Shown here: positions 22,801-35,822 of the stretch, in pieces | How positions within the stretch are numbered: position 1 is the stretch's first letter | Layout: each line of letters opens with the position of its first letter | Assembly: GCA_016785225.1 (NCBI GenBank) | Contig: JAFBJZ010000781.1 | Coordinates: 3,968,001-4,032,000 of the forward strand | Length of the DNA: 64,000 bases | Reading direction: 5' to 3' | Origin: Psettodes erumei | Taxonomy: Eukaryota; Chordata; Actinopteri; Pleuronectiformes; Psettodidae | Program-made: the position numbers and the translations under genes | Notes under the pieces: model-generated | The model's input: the letters and a program-made list of their open reading frames with translations, nothing else | Told to the model about the DNA's origin: nothing | Database searches by the model: none

Positions 22801-25800
22801 TTTCTTTCAGCAAGAAGTCGGCGGTGTTTTGTGTAGGGGAGTACCGTGATTTGTGCTGGAGTCGGTGCATCTCTCCATCGGAATGCTGAGAGTGTAGGGT
22901 GGAAGACCGTTTGATCAGATTTAACTAAGAAAAATTACAGGAAAGGAGATACCCTCTTAAGTATTTCTTTTACAAAAGATTTACATTTCACAACTTTTAC
23001 CCAGTGGCTTTTGTTCCCTCAGTCCACGAGAGAAAGAACTACATACTTGAGGTGAGGCCAGATGGGATGTGGAGGAGCTGCTAGAAGAACTGCCCGAGCC
23101 TGAACTGGGGTAGGAGAGCATGGGAGCTGAAGAGCCTGTCAAAAAAATGTGCTTGTGTTAGGACTCTGACTCTAAAGCACCTCTGTTGATACACAAATAG
23201 ATAGATACTGGCACAAACAAGAAATGACACATACATTTCTTGGTGGATGAGCTCGTCTCCAGGAAAGGATGGTGGAAAAACTCATCTGTAAAGGTTAAGA
23301 TGCAAGAGACACTTTAAAAAATAACATCATAAAAAGGGGTTTTGAATGTTAAAAGGCAGGATCTTACCAAAGCCGATCCTTTCTTTGTGGTTTCTCTGCA
23401 GCAGCCCCAACAGTAGCTGTCTTAAGTTACTGGATGTCTCCTTTGGGATGCTGAGAAAATACAAAGGTTTCTTGTTCAAATTTCCTATTACTAAGTGATA
23501 CTGATAAAAAAAAAAAAATCATTGAAATATCAAAGCACTGAAACACAAACCTGTCCAAGATGTAGTGGGAAAATATTTATTTGGTTCATCTCTACAAGTT
23601 GACATAATATTTTTAACTTGCAGCTTTAGTTTTTTTTTGCTGTGTTTCCATTATGCTGCTGACGCACGTGGTCTTAATATTTAGGTCAGTAGAGTATCAT
23701 AAGCTCAGAGTGAGGTGTAAAATATGTGGATTATTTAATGTAAACCTCTGGATATCATGAAACACAAGAGTCAGTACAGACCTGTGAGTGTGTTTATGTC
23801 TGTGTTCAGCTATGTGGGTCATGTGGAAAATGATAGCCGTGCAGGCCACTAACTGGCAGCTCAGAGGAGGTTATATATAGAATGGCAAGAAAACAACAAA
23901 CCATGTCGCCTCGCACACAAACAGGGCTTTATCACTGCAAAAGATAAGTGTGGCTACAAGCACGCAGGCTTGCACAGCGAGCCACAAAAACAGTGGTCAA
24001 ACAATTCACAAATCCATTTGAACACCATAAATACTTCTGATCACCACAGATTCAGTGTTCGAAATGAAAGTTGGCAGTCAAAAGTTCCAAATTAAAAATG
24101 GACAACACCTCATACAGAGAAATATATCATTGTTAGGATGTGACATTTAGCATCATGTTGGATTTTCAAATATCAATAGTGTGATGGTGGCTGATTGAGA
24201 AGATTCTAGATGATCGGTGCCGTCAGGTGTCTGGTATCACTTTCTTCAACACTGGAACTATTTTTAGCAGCGGTATGAGACTTGTGGCTTTATTGGGTGC
24301 TAATTATAGGTTTGCATGTGTGTTGTGTCCACGTGCACACTGAACATCATTCACATGCGCACACTTATGTACAAGCGCAGGTCTGGTTAACGTCAGTCAT
24401 TTATCAGCAACCTGAGTGCAGAGATGACAGCTCTCCCTGCAATGCCTGTTTACACCCCCGTCCTTTCACCTTCCTATTAATATTGTGTATGTACAACAAT
24501 TGTGTGCGTTCGGCAGGAGGTCTACCAGGGGTGCACTAACCTGGGTAACAGGGTCCTGTTGCTTTCATAAAAGAGACGGAGCTCCTGTGGTGTGCTGGCC
24601 TACAAACGCACGCACACATATAACATAGGTTAAACTTCCAAATGGCCATACACGTGAAAACATGAACATGTGCAAATGAAAGCACTTGCCCCCTTATAGA
24701 CACGCGCTTGAATAAATTACGGTGAAATGTTTACTTGCCTAACATCATTACGAATAAAACAAAGCTAGTGGCGCCAAAGCGCATAAAATCCAAACAGAAA
24801 CAATATGTGGGTGTTTCATGGTCCCACTCAGGACATAGTGGAGTGCTAGGAGATGCCAGCTAAGCAAACATCATCATCCGCTAACCCCCCTCTAACCTTT
24901 GGACTTATCTCAACTCACTGACCTACCTGGCAGAAATAGAAGTCAATCTACCCTCTAATTCTAAGGCAAAATGCATTCGAGGAAATTGTAACAAAAATAA
25001 CCTAAATAGGTACAAAAGATCACACAAACATTGTTTGTTCGTCTTTAACTGCTAACAGATGGGAATAAAGGGGATTTCAGAGTAAAAAAAAACAGAGGGA
25101 AAAAAAACATTTGCATGTTTTTATCCATATAGCACAGCTGAGGCAATCTGCATGCAATCACAGTCCAACATCTGAGGAGCCACATGAACTGTAAAAGGTA
25201 ATACCCATCGTTGTAAAACAATAATTACTCTGGGTTCAGAGAAATGGCTCAGGGCCATTTCCATGTGCCCGTCCACCCCACCCCCACCACCCCCATCCGT
25301 AAACAGGGCTCTCTTTCCTAACAAGTGGTCAAGCTGTTCCAGCACTTTCCGACTAACAACACTGGATACCAGGGAGCGTTTCTCCCAGCAGGCAGGTGGT
25401 TTTTCATGGTTGTGGATCATGATGCTTCTCTGTATTGTGAAAGAGATGTATCATGTCCAGTTCTGTTTTGACAGTCATGAGTCTGCCCTCTCTCGGAACT
25501 AAAGCAAAACAACTTAGCATGCGTAATAGTAGACTAGTATTAGTAATGGTATTCATAATTATGTAAGCGCACCACATCAAATATTAACTAAATAACATAA
25601 CCTTAATGAAAAAAGAGAGTTACGTTTTTTTTTGTCTCTGCACATGTGTGTGTGTGCTTTTAAGTGCCACTCACATGAAATGGCGCCTTCCCAGTCAGAC
25701 ACTGGTACACAATAGTGCCTATGCTCCACAGATCAGCCTTGGCATCATAGTTCTGGGACATGATGACCTCAGGAGCCTGTGACCAGACAAACATAGCATA

Positions 25801-28800
25801 CAGATTAGAGGCATGGTGACATTACATCTTGCTGGCACAGACCTTTAATACTCACCATGTACATGGGAGAGCCACACAGCGTGGCTGCCATAGTGTTTGT
25901 CTGGAGATGACGTGCAAACCCAAAGTCAGCTGGAGGGTGAGAGAAATCAGTTGAGGGATTACTGTATAGTGTATTTTATGCGCTAATGTTGGCATTTGGA
26001 GAGGGGCATTTTATATGTACCATGACATGTCATCAAAGCAATGCAACAACAGCAGCAACAAAAAATAAGACATGAACACATCAGCCTTAAATGCATTTTC
26101 ACAGACACACTATACAACCAGGTCTTTTAATACTCCGCTTATTGAAGTCATTACCTATTTTAATGCAGGTGTTGATGGAACTGGACCTGCGCCCCTGTGG
26201 GTGGCAGAGCAAGATGTTCTGGGGTTTGAGGTCTCTGTGGAGGATGCCTTTACTCTGCAGGACCTTCATGGCCTGAGCGATCTGTTGTAGGAAGACACGG
26301 ATGGTGTCCTCACTTAACGTGCCCTTAGCTGTGGATAAGAGGGATGAAATACATAAGATGAAATAGGAGGAAGTCATGGCATGTCAGGGCCATATAGAAG
26401 GTTAATCATGTTGCATAGTATGTACTATAGATACATGTGATGAGGTAAAGCAAGGTTGAAAGGAAAACACTGTTAAGATTCATTCCCTGTATGTTGTCCT
26501 TGCTGAATTACTTTTCTGTTAAATGCAGTGATGAAAATTACTATCATTTCAATAATCACTTTATTATAATTATTAAATATAAGATTTCTTATCAATAGAT
26601 TATGAAAATAATAACATGTGGCCATCACAAGCTACCAGAGCCAAATGTAACAAAAGATAAAGTATTAAAAATGATTTATTTTGTTTGACCATTAAAATCT
26701 GGATTTGGATCTGGAAAACTGTCATTTTCTCTATTTTCTGACATTTTATGGCCATAATAATTGATCTTACTTAAACACAAGATTTAACTTGTTGTCTTTC
26801 CCCAGAAACTCCAATATGGTAGAAGGTGGAGATGCACAACTCTAATAACATCAGCGTCACTGTTGTCAAACTTCGTGGAAGGGAATTTTGTTTATGACGA
26901 GGCTTCATTTGGAAATCAAGGTTGACGTGGTCTGACACTGTAGCAACCCCCTCCTTGCCAGCATATCCAGTATTTCTAGCCACTGTGTTTTTCCACCAGA
27001 GCACAGGAGATACGTGAGTGACAGGTGGGTGAGGTCATGTGGGCGCCGCGTGAACCCCGCCAAGTGTGACTGGGTGTTGCACTGCAAATGGCTGGATGTG
27101 CCTTCTTGGCACAGCATGGGCCAGTCCACAAAATAAAATGATGCTGGCATGATGGCAGCAGACCCTCACTCCACGTCAGCAATTAAATAGACACATCAAC
27201 GCCGGCGAGGTATATTTAGTTTGAGAAAAATTGACTCCACACGCTCAGCCGCGTCATCATGTTTTGAAACAGGGTTTGAAACTTGAGGCGGGACAAAATT
27301 TCAGTGTGAAGGTCTAATGAGGAAAGAATCACCTGGAGGGGTTTAATTTTATCTGGGATAAGTACTTGGGAGTAGAAGTGATATTTTACCCACTGATCTG
27401 TTGGAACCTTAAACACGACTTCTGTTGTTGTTTTGGCAAATCCTACTATTTCTTCAAAACACTGAAAAAGCCTCTTCATGGCCACGCAGACCTGCCAGTA
27501 AAGAAGGCTTTGGCTCACAAGTTTACACACTGACACTCTCTTGTAACAGTGAAGAGTGGTTTTAATGCCTCCCCCTCCTTTTTATGCTTTGAACACAGGT
27601 GAAACGGAAAACTTTACCGCAGAGCTATATTTAGCTAACTTACAGTGCAGGTACTCTGCCAGGTCACCTCCATTGCAGTACTGAAAGGAAACGAAAGATG
27701 AGCCTCAACAAAGTTTTGATAACTTGATAATTTGATTTGCATCTTCACATTACAACAGAACAGCCATTACCAATCCTAACACAACTCACCTCCATGACCA
27801 GATAGACGCATCCTCCCATTTCCTGTTGATAGGACAAAATGTGAATCATCAGTGGAGGAGTAACTGAAATGCACTAATGCTAAGAATCTGATTAAAAGTG
27901 ACTTTTATAAAACAAATGCGTTGCATTTATTTCATGCAGAGAGATGGGGAATTGTGACATATTCTATCAATAAATATGTGTCTTAGCAGCTGTGCCCGAG
28001 GTTACCCAACAAGTGACACCAGCTCAACCTGAGCTGACTCTGTTTTGGCCCGTCATGAGCAGCGCTTCTAGGAATTCTTGGTCCCCTGACAACAGCAAAC
28101 TCAGGTACCTGATACCCTAAATCATCCTGGGAGCCCTCCCTAATTTGGCGCCCTGTGTTGTCCCCATTGGAAAAAAAAAGTCACAGAGTGGTGAGGTCAG
28201 GCTGGGGGTGGGGTGGGAGGGTGAGAAGTTTAGGGTGTCAGTCTGACCTGACTTGAATTGCAAGCGGGGGGAGCAATTTGATTCCTGTTTGTCTTTTACA
28301 TCACACCGAGTTAGAGCTCATGAACTCCGCGTGCTGGGATGAAACTGAGGAAGTGTTGACCACTTGTGCTGTGGCGTAAAGACACCTCATGACTGTGGTG
28401 GTGCAATAAGTATCATTGTAGCAGACAACAGAGGGCACAGGTTGCTGAGATAGCAGGTGAATTAATACTGTCTCAACCAAAAGTCATTATCCTGGCGTGT
28501 CGTCGCACGCCTGCTAGGAGACAATACTCTGTTTCAAAAAAGCCATTGTTTTAGCAGTTTCAACACGCCATCTGTTACAGATAGTGATCCCATGTAAGGC
28601 TGCCTGACAGGTGTCAGTAAGGTGAGACGAAGAAAACACACACACTCATGCAAACTCACATCCACGCAAATGGTTAACGCCCTGAGTCACGCGTAACTTC
28701 TTTTAAAACGTATGGTAAAACACCTGACAGAGATATTATAGATATCATGTTCAAATTGAGGAAAGTATATTGTGCACATTATATTTGCTCAGTTTTCACT

Positions 28801-29488
28801 ATTTTAGATTAATTCATTTGAAGGACTTTAAAGAAAACTTCCATGTAACTTAAGTACAGCTCCTGTTCAGGTCAAGGAGGCCTGCTGCTGCAGCTCTGTG
28901 AAAAACTACAGTACCCAACAGCCCCATTTGTGCCGCATGAGCATATGACGTCCAACGTTTTCAGCAACATGTCAACATTGGCAACATGTGCCTGCAACAG
29001 TTGTGTTGTTACTGAGGATAGTAAGATAGATAGATAGCTAAGATAAGATAGATAGCTTATGTGTAGAACAGAAGTTCATTCTTACCTGATAGTCAAGTAG
29101 TCTAACAATATTCTCATGTTTGAGTTCCTGGAGGAGGTGGGAAAACATGTTAGTCAAAAGGTGCACAGAGAGACTGACACAGAATGTATGGTCATTTTAA
29201 AAAGTGATAATACCTTTAATATTTTGATTTCTTTGCCAAGCAAGGCCTGTGATTTGGCTAGGTTTTTCTTGTTGATACATTTCACAGCAACCTCCCAGTC
29301 ACGTCTCTAAAAACGTTTTTTTTAAAAATCAGAGCCTCACAAACAGCACATAAACAGTGACCAGACAAATCCCAAATCCCCCTCGGATATAAATGTACCT
29401 CTTTGTGTCTGCCTTTGAACACAACTGCAAAGGCGCCGTGGCCAATCAGGTCTTTCCTGTTGAACTCAAACTTCCCAACAGACTCCAT
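18299..29488 (-). CDS. ulk1: ULK1 autophagy-initiating serine/threonine kinase, complete, 27 coding exons
   Basis: ULK1 is the Atg1 orthologue that, with ATG13, FIP200 and ATG101, starts autophagosome formation in the cytosol. The start at 29488 gives MESVGKFEFNRKDLIGHGAF; the stop is at 18299-18301. Coding length is 2,751 nt, 916 residues (human ULK1 about 1,050). The kinase domain (1 to about 279) has the glycine loop GHGAFAVVF, AVK lysine 39, HRD aspartate 131 and DFG aspartate 158. A Ser/Pro-rich middle holds an LC3-interacting motif YVMV at 353-356. The C-terminal EAT/MIT region ends IERRLSALQA. The start resembles ULK1 (VGKFEF) more than ULK2 (VGDFEY), as does the tail, and the ep400 neighbour agrees. 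Teleosts often keep ulk1a and ulk1b; which copy this is cannot be decided. The middle is shorter than in human. Confidence 0.94.
19965..23135 (-). other. ulk1: ulk1 coding exons 12-21: disordered Ser/Pro-rich region with LIR
   Basis: Exons in coding order are 23135-23047, 22885-22729, 22601-22541, 22381-22292, 22042-21917, 21814-21675, 21207-21107, 20868-20744, 20484-20369 and 20084-19965. Anchors shared with vertebrate ULK1/2 are PSSGSGSSSSSSSTSHLASP, YTDDYVMVPAQYP (LIR), VPIPVPTQIQNYQRMEQNL, SPLVGTTP, RTVPNLPSLDP, SLSTGRLSDMLLKAAFG and VFTIGSPPNTPPDTVVSRMF. The intron between 21917 and 21814 has a GC donor. The acceptor of exon 18 (at 21208-21209) has a poor pyrimidine tract and is the least certain border, but phase requires it. 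Confidence 0.85.
20330..20347. repeat. 18-bp perfect palindrome in ulk1 intron
   Basis: AACAGGACTAGTCCTGTT is self-complementary around CTAG, about 20 bp from the donor of the exon at 20369-20484. No function is assigned. Confidence 0.7.
23235..29488 (-). other. ulk1: ulk1 coding exons 1-11: kinase domain
   Basis: Exons in coding order are 29488-29399, 29306-29214, 29127-29086, 27822-27790, 27680-27644, 26328-26155, 25929-25856, 25776-25675, 24599-24541, 23450-23368 and 23285-23235. Key sequence: WEVAVKCINKKNLAKSQ, YLVMEYCNGGDLAEYLH across exons 4-5, LHRDLKPQNILL, ADFGFARHLQTNTMAATLCG, APEVIMSQNYDAKADLWSIG. The 33- and 37-nt exons 4 and 5 together carry the hinge. Introns at 26329-27643, 27823-29085, 24600-25674 and 23451-24540 hold no gene that I can recognise; a GATA-type repeat lies at 29024-29056. 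Confidence 0.95.
29024..29056. repeat. GATA-type microsatellite in ulk1 intron
   Basis: Interrupted GATA units (agatagatagatag, then agataagatagatag) just upstream, on the minus-strand reading side, of the ulk1 exon 3 donor at 29084-29085. Confidence 0.8.
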
Positions 29489-30612
29489 GGATAATAATAA
29501 ATAAACGCGTTAAAGTGTCCGAGCAGGTTCAGGAGACTGATTTTCCAGCTGAAACGTACGTACAGTCCCACGACACGTCCTTCGTGCCGGTAAATCCCAT
29601 TTCTTTGTTTCACAAAACCGTCTTCACATGCGACGAGCTTCCGAATCGAAGAAAAAAAATCGATGACAAAATTACGCAGTCTCTGTCAACAAAAAGTTAA
29701 AACAACGTGCGAGGGAATAAAAACGAGAACGTAAACAAAACTATTAGAGACCCGCTGTGCTCATTTGACGACTCAAATTAGTTCCTGTCGCTTGTCTGGA
29801 ATTGGTTAGAGTTTAAACATTAGAGTAGTGCTGTTAAACGCTGTTTGTATTCACAAACTGAGCTCAGATATTATTGTCTTCCTCACCTTTCTACCCATCT
29901 GCTGAAGTTATTCATATCTCGTGGCGAGCATGCGCAAACACACAGGCAGATGTTTGATGAAGGCGCCTTCAGGGACACCTCGTAAATTCAACATCTTCAG
30001 AGTTATTTTTAAATTCTAAATCGTTTTCTAAAAGTAGTCTTGAAGTGGGTGGTGTATTTATTTTGGAGGCTAGTGTCACAGTCTAGTGCCTTTTTTGCTC
30101 TTTAAATGTCTGTCTCTTTACTGTCTAATATTGTCACTGGTCAAAAACATGTTGCATACAGTATGTACAAACATTCAAATTGAACAAAACATAAATATAA
30201 ATATTCAAAAAATACCACAAACTAACAACAACAACAACAGTATTACCTGTGCCAAGGCCTGTCTAAAGTTCCTTGTGAACTTGGTCTAAAGGTGTGGAAA
30301 CAAACTGGCTACCAAGACACTTTCAAAGCAAATGTTTGTCTATTCAGGATTTTTAGGCTGTTTTAGGCTAATGCTCTGTACTGACACAGCGCATTTAAGG
30401 ACCAAGACAAGACAAGACAACAAAACAAGACACCATAATGCAGGGTGTCTCCATCAGTCACCTTGACTGTAACTATCAGGTTTCAGCATTCTCCGGAGGC
30501 ACCCTTACCAAGAAATGGAGTAGCAGTACTGTAATTCACCAGTACACAAAGAAGTAGCTACCCACCAAATAGCATAAGTTGTAACAAACAATTTAAATGT
30601 GAACAGCATTCA
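29489..30612. other. ulk1 upstream region and adgrd1 3' flank
   Basis: No gene is seen. GCATGCGCAA at 29928-29937 resembles an NRF1 half-site and may mark the ulk1 promoter, with the leader probably continuous to the start codon. An imperfect ACAAG-type repeat lies at about 30403-30435. A minus-strand AATAAA at 30613-30618 is the likeliest adgrd1 polyadenylation signal, giving a 3' UTR of about 1.1 kb (31697 down to about 30600). Confidence 0.4.
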
Positions 30613-31697
30613 TTTATTGTCATAAACAGTTTAATAAAGATAATTGGAAGCACAAACCATAGTACCATGAAAACAATCATTGAAGGCCATATACAAGCTT
30701 AGAAATACTGAAATATTTAACTTTAAATCAGACACAAAAAGTGATCGCAGGGTGACTTACAGTAAATCCTGTTCTAGGAAACTTAACGTTGGTACAGTGT
30801 GAGATCAATGACATTTTAAAACATGCCATCTCCCTCCATTCTCACAGTATGTTAAAAAAGCAACAACCTTATCAAGTCGCTCTGTTGTAGAGCACGTAAA
30901 AAAAGAAGTATGTCAAGGAAATTAGCAACAGAAATAGCCAAAGACACCTTAAAACTTCACAGAATTGTGTCCAAAACATAGACAGTATTCACAATTTCTT
31001 TAAAAAAGCAGATACTGCAGCTTACTATGATGTGAGGTACTGCAAATATACCAGACGGTTCATTTCAGGAGAGGAAACATGAGAACATACTGATTGCTGA
31101 GCTGTGACACGATGAAGAACTCAAAATCACAAAATAAATAAATACATTAAATCAGAATTATGTAGGTTCTAATTCACTGCTACTTCATCTCTTGTTATTA
31201 TGCAGTTATTGTGTTGTGCTTCCTGTATAAGTCAGGAGAATCTTCAAGAAGCTCGTTCAGGTAAAACTAGCAATTTGTCATTTGTGTTGATAAATACTGT
31301 TAACAGGAGGTGAAGCCATTATACTATTGTTTTGAAGGAATAAATCTTACACTATCTTTAAGGAAAATATACTTTTTTCCCTGGTCTTCTTCTGTCTGCA
31401 TATGTACCCAGTCATACCCTGCATTTGATTTTGGCAATGCAATATGTCTTTATAGTTGACGATGTAGACAATAGTTGAGCACAGTCCTTAGAGTCTCCTT
31501 AGAGTCTGTTTGTCTTTAAATATGAAGCTATTGTTCAGCTACACAACACCTCATGTGGAATCACTTTCTCTTGAGTGCATGAGTATCCAATTCATTACAT
31601 AGGATAGCGGGTGAATACTCTGGCCAGTGTTTGTCATTCTACACTAGTGGGGTTTAGATTGCTCTCCTGCCACAGACAGAAATGGCAATCTGTGGCT

Positions 31698-34600
31698 TTA
31701 CACAGCGGAGAGGTCGATACGATTGGCTGAGTTGGTGCTTTTGTCCCACGTATTCATCTTGGTTGGAGTTACGCCCTCCTTGTTTCCATTCATCTAGATT
31801 AGAATATGGGAAGAAAAGAGTTAGACTTAGGTAATCAAGAGGAGAATGGCTTCTTTTTTTACCTTTGACATTAACTGACAATTCACCACTCACAATATCT
31901 GAATTGAAGGGTTTCACATTGATGTTTCGGATGGAGCTGCTGGTGAGAGACCACACTTTGGTTTTGTGTTTGAAAGCAGCTCTTACCTACAGAGAAGAAG
32001 TAAAGCCATTATTAGGAATTGTAACAAATTCCATTTTACAGTGCCAATCTTAACCAGAAAATGGGATCACAACTGCAAACAATGTCCCATTGCCAGTAGT
32101 TAGAGTAGAGAGTAAAATAGATCCTGGACCTAGATACAGTTCTGGTGTTGGGTGAGTGAACAATTTTCTCCCCCAGGGCATACATAATAAATCAAAAATG
32201 TACCATCATAAAAACACATATGTAGCATAATTAGCTCCATACCTCTGAGTTGAGAAGACAGTGAAATAAGAAAACAAAGAAACCCTAGAGAAAAGGAAAA
32301 AAATGTATTTTTTGGGTTAAATTCACAAATGCCTGCTTTCATTTTAGAAAAGAAATGATTCTGTAATGAAGGACTTACTTGTAATGAGTTGAACACAGCA
32401 AAGATATACAGGAATAGCAAAGAGTGCGTGTTGATGGCAAGAACGCCAAAGATCCAGGAAATGCCAAGGATAGGCAGGAGCACAGCTACGGCCTTTGCAG
32501 TCAGCCTTGAAACAAAGAAGGAGACAACCATATTATTAGTTTTTAATAAAAGAACAATAATTAACAATTGAAAAGGTTTTGGTCTGATCATGAAAACAAA
32601 CTCACTTGACTGCATTGGCATCTCCATGAACCTTGTAATTCTCTCCACTGATTCGAGATATGATCCTGGTCACAGATATCAGAATGCCTATGTTCACCTA
32701 GAAATCAGGAAGGAGGTTAAATCCATTAAACACTGTGGCACTGGAGACATGAGTTTGTTTTTTCCTCCTTGAATAGAATAAAATCTTACAGTGAACACAG
32801 ATTAAATTGTCGAGATAGGCAACGACTGGTGAACTGTCAAAAATGACAAATGCTAATGTTAGCAAATTCCTCACCACAATGACAAACAGAGCAGGTGCCA
32901 CAAACGCCCAGATGGCTCCATTCTTCATCGACAGCCAACAGCTGAAAAAGCAAGGACAGATGCAAGAGTAAAAAAGAAAAGAAATCACATTGAGTTTCTT
33001 TCCAAGTCAAAACGCAACATGGCTGTAATGTAAATACGGAATGACATATGTCGTAAATGTTACTCCAAAGGCATTTGAAAAACATTGACACCACAGTTGT
33101 TTTCAATTTCTTTCCTCAGGTGATGTCACTCGTATGCAATGCCACCAAGCTGTCATGGAATAAAATGAATTCCATGTAATTCTTATGATTTGTTTTGTTA
33201 AGAGCAGGTCATACTCACTTGTCAACCTCGCCATAACTGTCCAGAGCTGACGTCATGGACACCACACATATTACCAATGGAGAGCCTGAAAATAAAGAAA
33301 GAAAATAAACACACATGTTACACATTCACTAATGGTACATTATACCCATTACTGAATTTACCTGCTAAAGGACCCTGGAGGCAAAAATTTGATGGGGGGC
33401 TCTGTTCTCCTCCTACTTTTCCCCACCTTAATTACACTGTGAAAGTGTTCTCAGTACCACTATATTACAGTGCCTACAGAAAATATCATGGCAGTTTAAT
33501 TATATTTGTTGTGACTGGTTTGATTCTGTTCAGGGACCTTTGTTGCACGCAATTTCCCCTCTCCCCTGTTTTCCAGTTTCTGCTTGACTGTACATTTTGA
33601 TATAAATGCTCTAAAAATACACCAAGTAACATAAGCTGAAATAAGAAGGGATTCAGCACTAGATTTTAATACTGACCCCATATGGATGTCTCAACATTTG
33701 GTAATAATGCAAGATATTAAAATTGTGCTTTAGTGAGGGAGTTGTCCAAACAACCTGGCAGTTGCGGGTACCCCGTGGAGTGTTCTTGCAAGTAAGTATA
33801 TAAAAATGGACATTATGTTTACATTTACTGTTCCTCAGCACTGTGTATATCCTTGAGGTCAGACAAACATGCTTTTTGCATTGCTCAACAGTGCTGCATG
33901 TGGTCAGAAACTCCAGAGGGGTATGTGTCATCAAATCTGATCAAGTCACACACTAAACCTGGGATCTTAGGCCCCCATGAGCATGTGGGGCCGAGACTGT
34001 TGCCCAGATCACAGGGCTGATACAACCTAGCAGGAATAAAAGGTTTTGACCAAGGCCACAGACATACAGGTTATGACACATTACAGGGTGATTCACATGA
34101 TAAACACTGGAACACTTTTTATATTGTCTAACATGTTAAACTCCACCCAAAGTAACACCTGTCTTTCAGTATACTTTTTAAACCTTGTGGCTCTGTTATT
34201 GATCGACTGTGCTGCCGTTTGTTCATTTCCGTGAAAATAACTCTTTTTATTTTACTGCCTTGATCTTTTGGCTTTTTGGGCCCAAAGATTTCTACCTCAG
34301 TATACTACAAGGAAACTTTACTTTTTGTTGGTGCAAATTAAAGCTTAAGTATTCAACTGCCTATATCATAGCTAATAGCACCAGCAATTCATTATAAAAT
34401 AAGTATTTACTTTTTTAAAAAATATATGTCAACTATACTTCTATCTGTCAGACCAGTCTCCGGCACAAAATTTGCAGCTGGCCACACAAAATAAAAAAAT
34501 ACTCTGGCCAGAAGAAAGGAAGTAATAAAAGGGATTGTTTTTCCACTAATGGGTTCAGCATGTGAAGGAGAGACTATGCATTCCCCAGCAGCCAAAGACA

Positions 34601-35822
34601 GTATACGTATGTCCCAGGTTCTTTTTATCTGTCCATCAACTCCAGTTCACTGAGATCAGGAGAGGCAATTGTTATGCTGGAATGTAACTCAAAGCAGATT
34701 TTGACCCCAAAGTAAAGTCATAGTTTTTTTTTCCTTGCCACGCAAAAATATTTGACCAGTATGCTGAATTAAACATTACTGAAATCATATTTACAGCAGA
34801 GTCCTGGTATAAAGTAAAGCCAGAACACAACGTCAAATCAGGTACAGTAAAATAAGATGGAATACTGTATTCTTAAAGTGAGATAATGAGAATCACACCA
34901 AAAAATTAACATGAGGAATACATCACAGAAGGAGCACTGGTATCCCTGTTATGGTTTTATCTGAGTATTATGATTACTGAGCAGACCTACCCCAGCCAAT
35001 GCCATAGTAGTAGAAGTGTTTGCTGCCCTCAGAGCCGAACACCTTGACCACCATACTGTAGAGGTGGAGGCCCTCCACCAGCATCCAGGCGAAGGCGCTC
35101 AGAAAGAAGAAGTGCAGCAGGACTGACATTACCTTACAAGGCAGCTGGGATAGGGGACAAAATCAGGCTTTTACCATCAAAGCATTCTCCCTTGTTATTT
35201 GTGAATGTGTTATTTAAAAAGCATTTTGCTAATCACCATGTAACTTTTTTCCCTCTCTTTTCTTCTTTTCCATCTGTGCCTATTTTCTTTCTTTCTTTCA
35301 TGAATTTAACTGGATATAGTTTCACTTTAGCACTTTTTAATTTTTTTACCACGTAGCTCACTTCATACATCACCTCTGTTTCATAAACTATTATTAGTTT
35401 TCCCCTCAATATTTATTCTTAGAATCTTAAAATGATTAGGCTCAGCAACATAATCTATACAGTGTGCGTACCGTGCCCGGTTCAAAGCGAGCGCTGATGA
35501 GCAGTAAGATCTCTGCCACCAGGATGGCGAAGGACAGGTTGGCGTGGATGTGGTAGCGCTGGTTACGGATGGTACTCACTGACCTGCAACATCAAATTAA
35601 CTTGCTATATACCTTGGTAATAAGAACACTTGATGCTGTAGATAAAACATAAAAGCTAATTACATCACAGATTTACAGTACACGTAAATGATGACACTGG
35701 ATGATTGATGATACTCACGACAGGACTGCAAAGGTTACGAGAGTGATGGCAAGACAGACGATGGAAATTGAGCATCCAACATAACCGATGGTGGATAGTG
35801 CCACCCGGTGGCCAGTAGTGAG
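31698..35822 (-). other. adgrd1: adgrd1 coding exons 17-26: seven-transmembrane region and tail
   Basis: Exons in coding order are 35822-35719, 35583-35472, 35144-34991, 33285-33219, 32941-32875, 32697-32606, 32505-32379, 32284-32243, 31986-31894 and 31793-31698. Helix 1 is IGYVGCSISIVCLAITLVTF, followed by the loop STIRNQRYHIHANL. Helix 3 is SVLLHFFFLSAFAWMLVEGL. The second extracellular loop has the class-B2 CW pair (DNCWLSMKNGAIWAF). Helix 5 is VAPALFVIVVNIGILI, helix 6 AVAVLLPILGISWIFGVLAI and helix 7 FLYIFAVFNSLQGFF. The tail carries HKTKVWSLTSSS and ends RIDLSAV. The intron 33286-34990 has no gene that I recognise. Confidence 0.95.

Noticed and set aside
32130..32648. 172-codon continuous minus-strand frame in the adgrd1 3' half
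   Set aside because: It is the transmembrane-helix exon 32379-32505 read through into its introns, not a separate gene.
33466..33600. Start of a Tc1-like repeat (ACAGTGCCTACAGAAAATAT resembles ACAGTGCCTTGC...AAGTATT)
   Set aside because: Only about 20 bp resemble it and no matching inverted end was found downstream.
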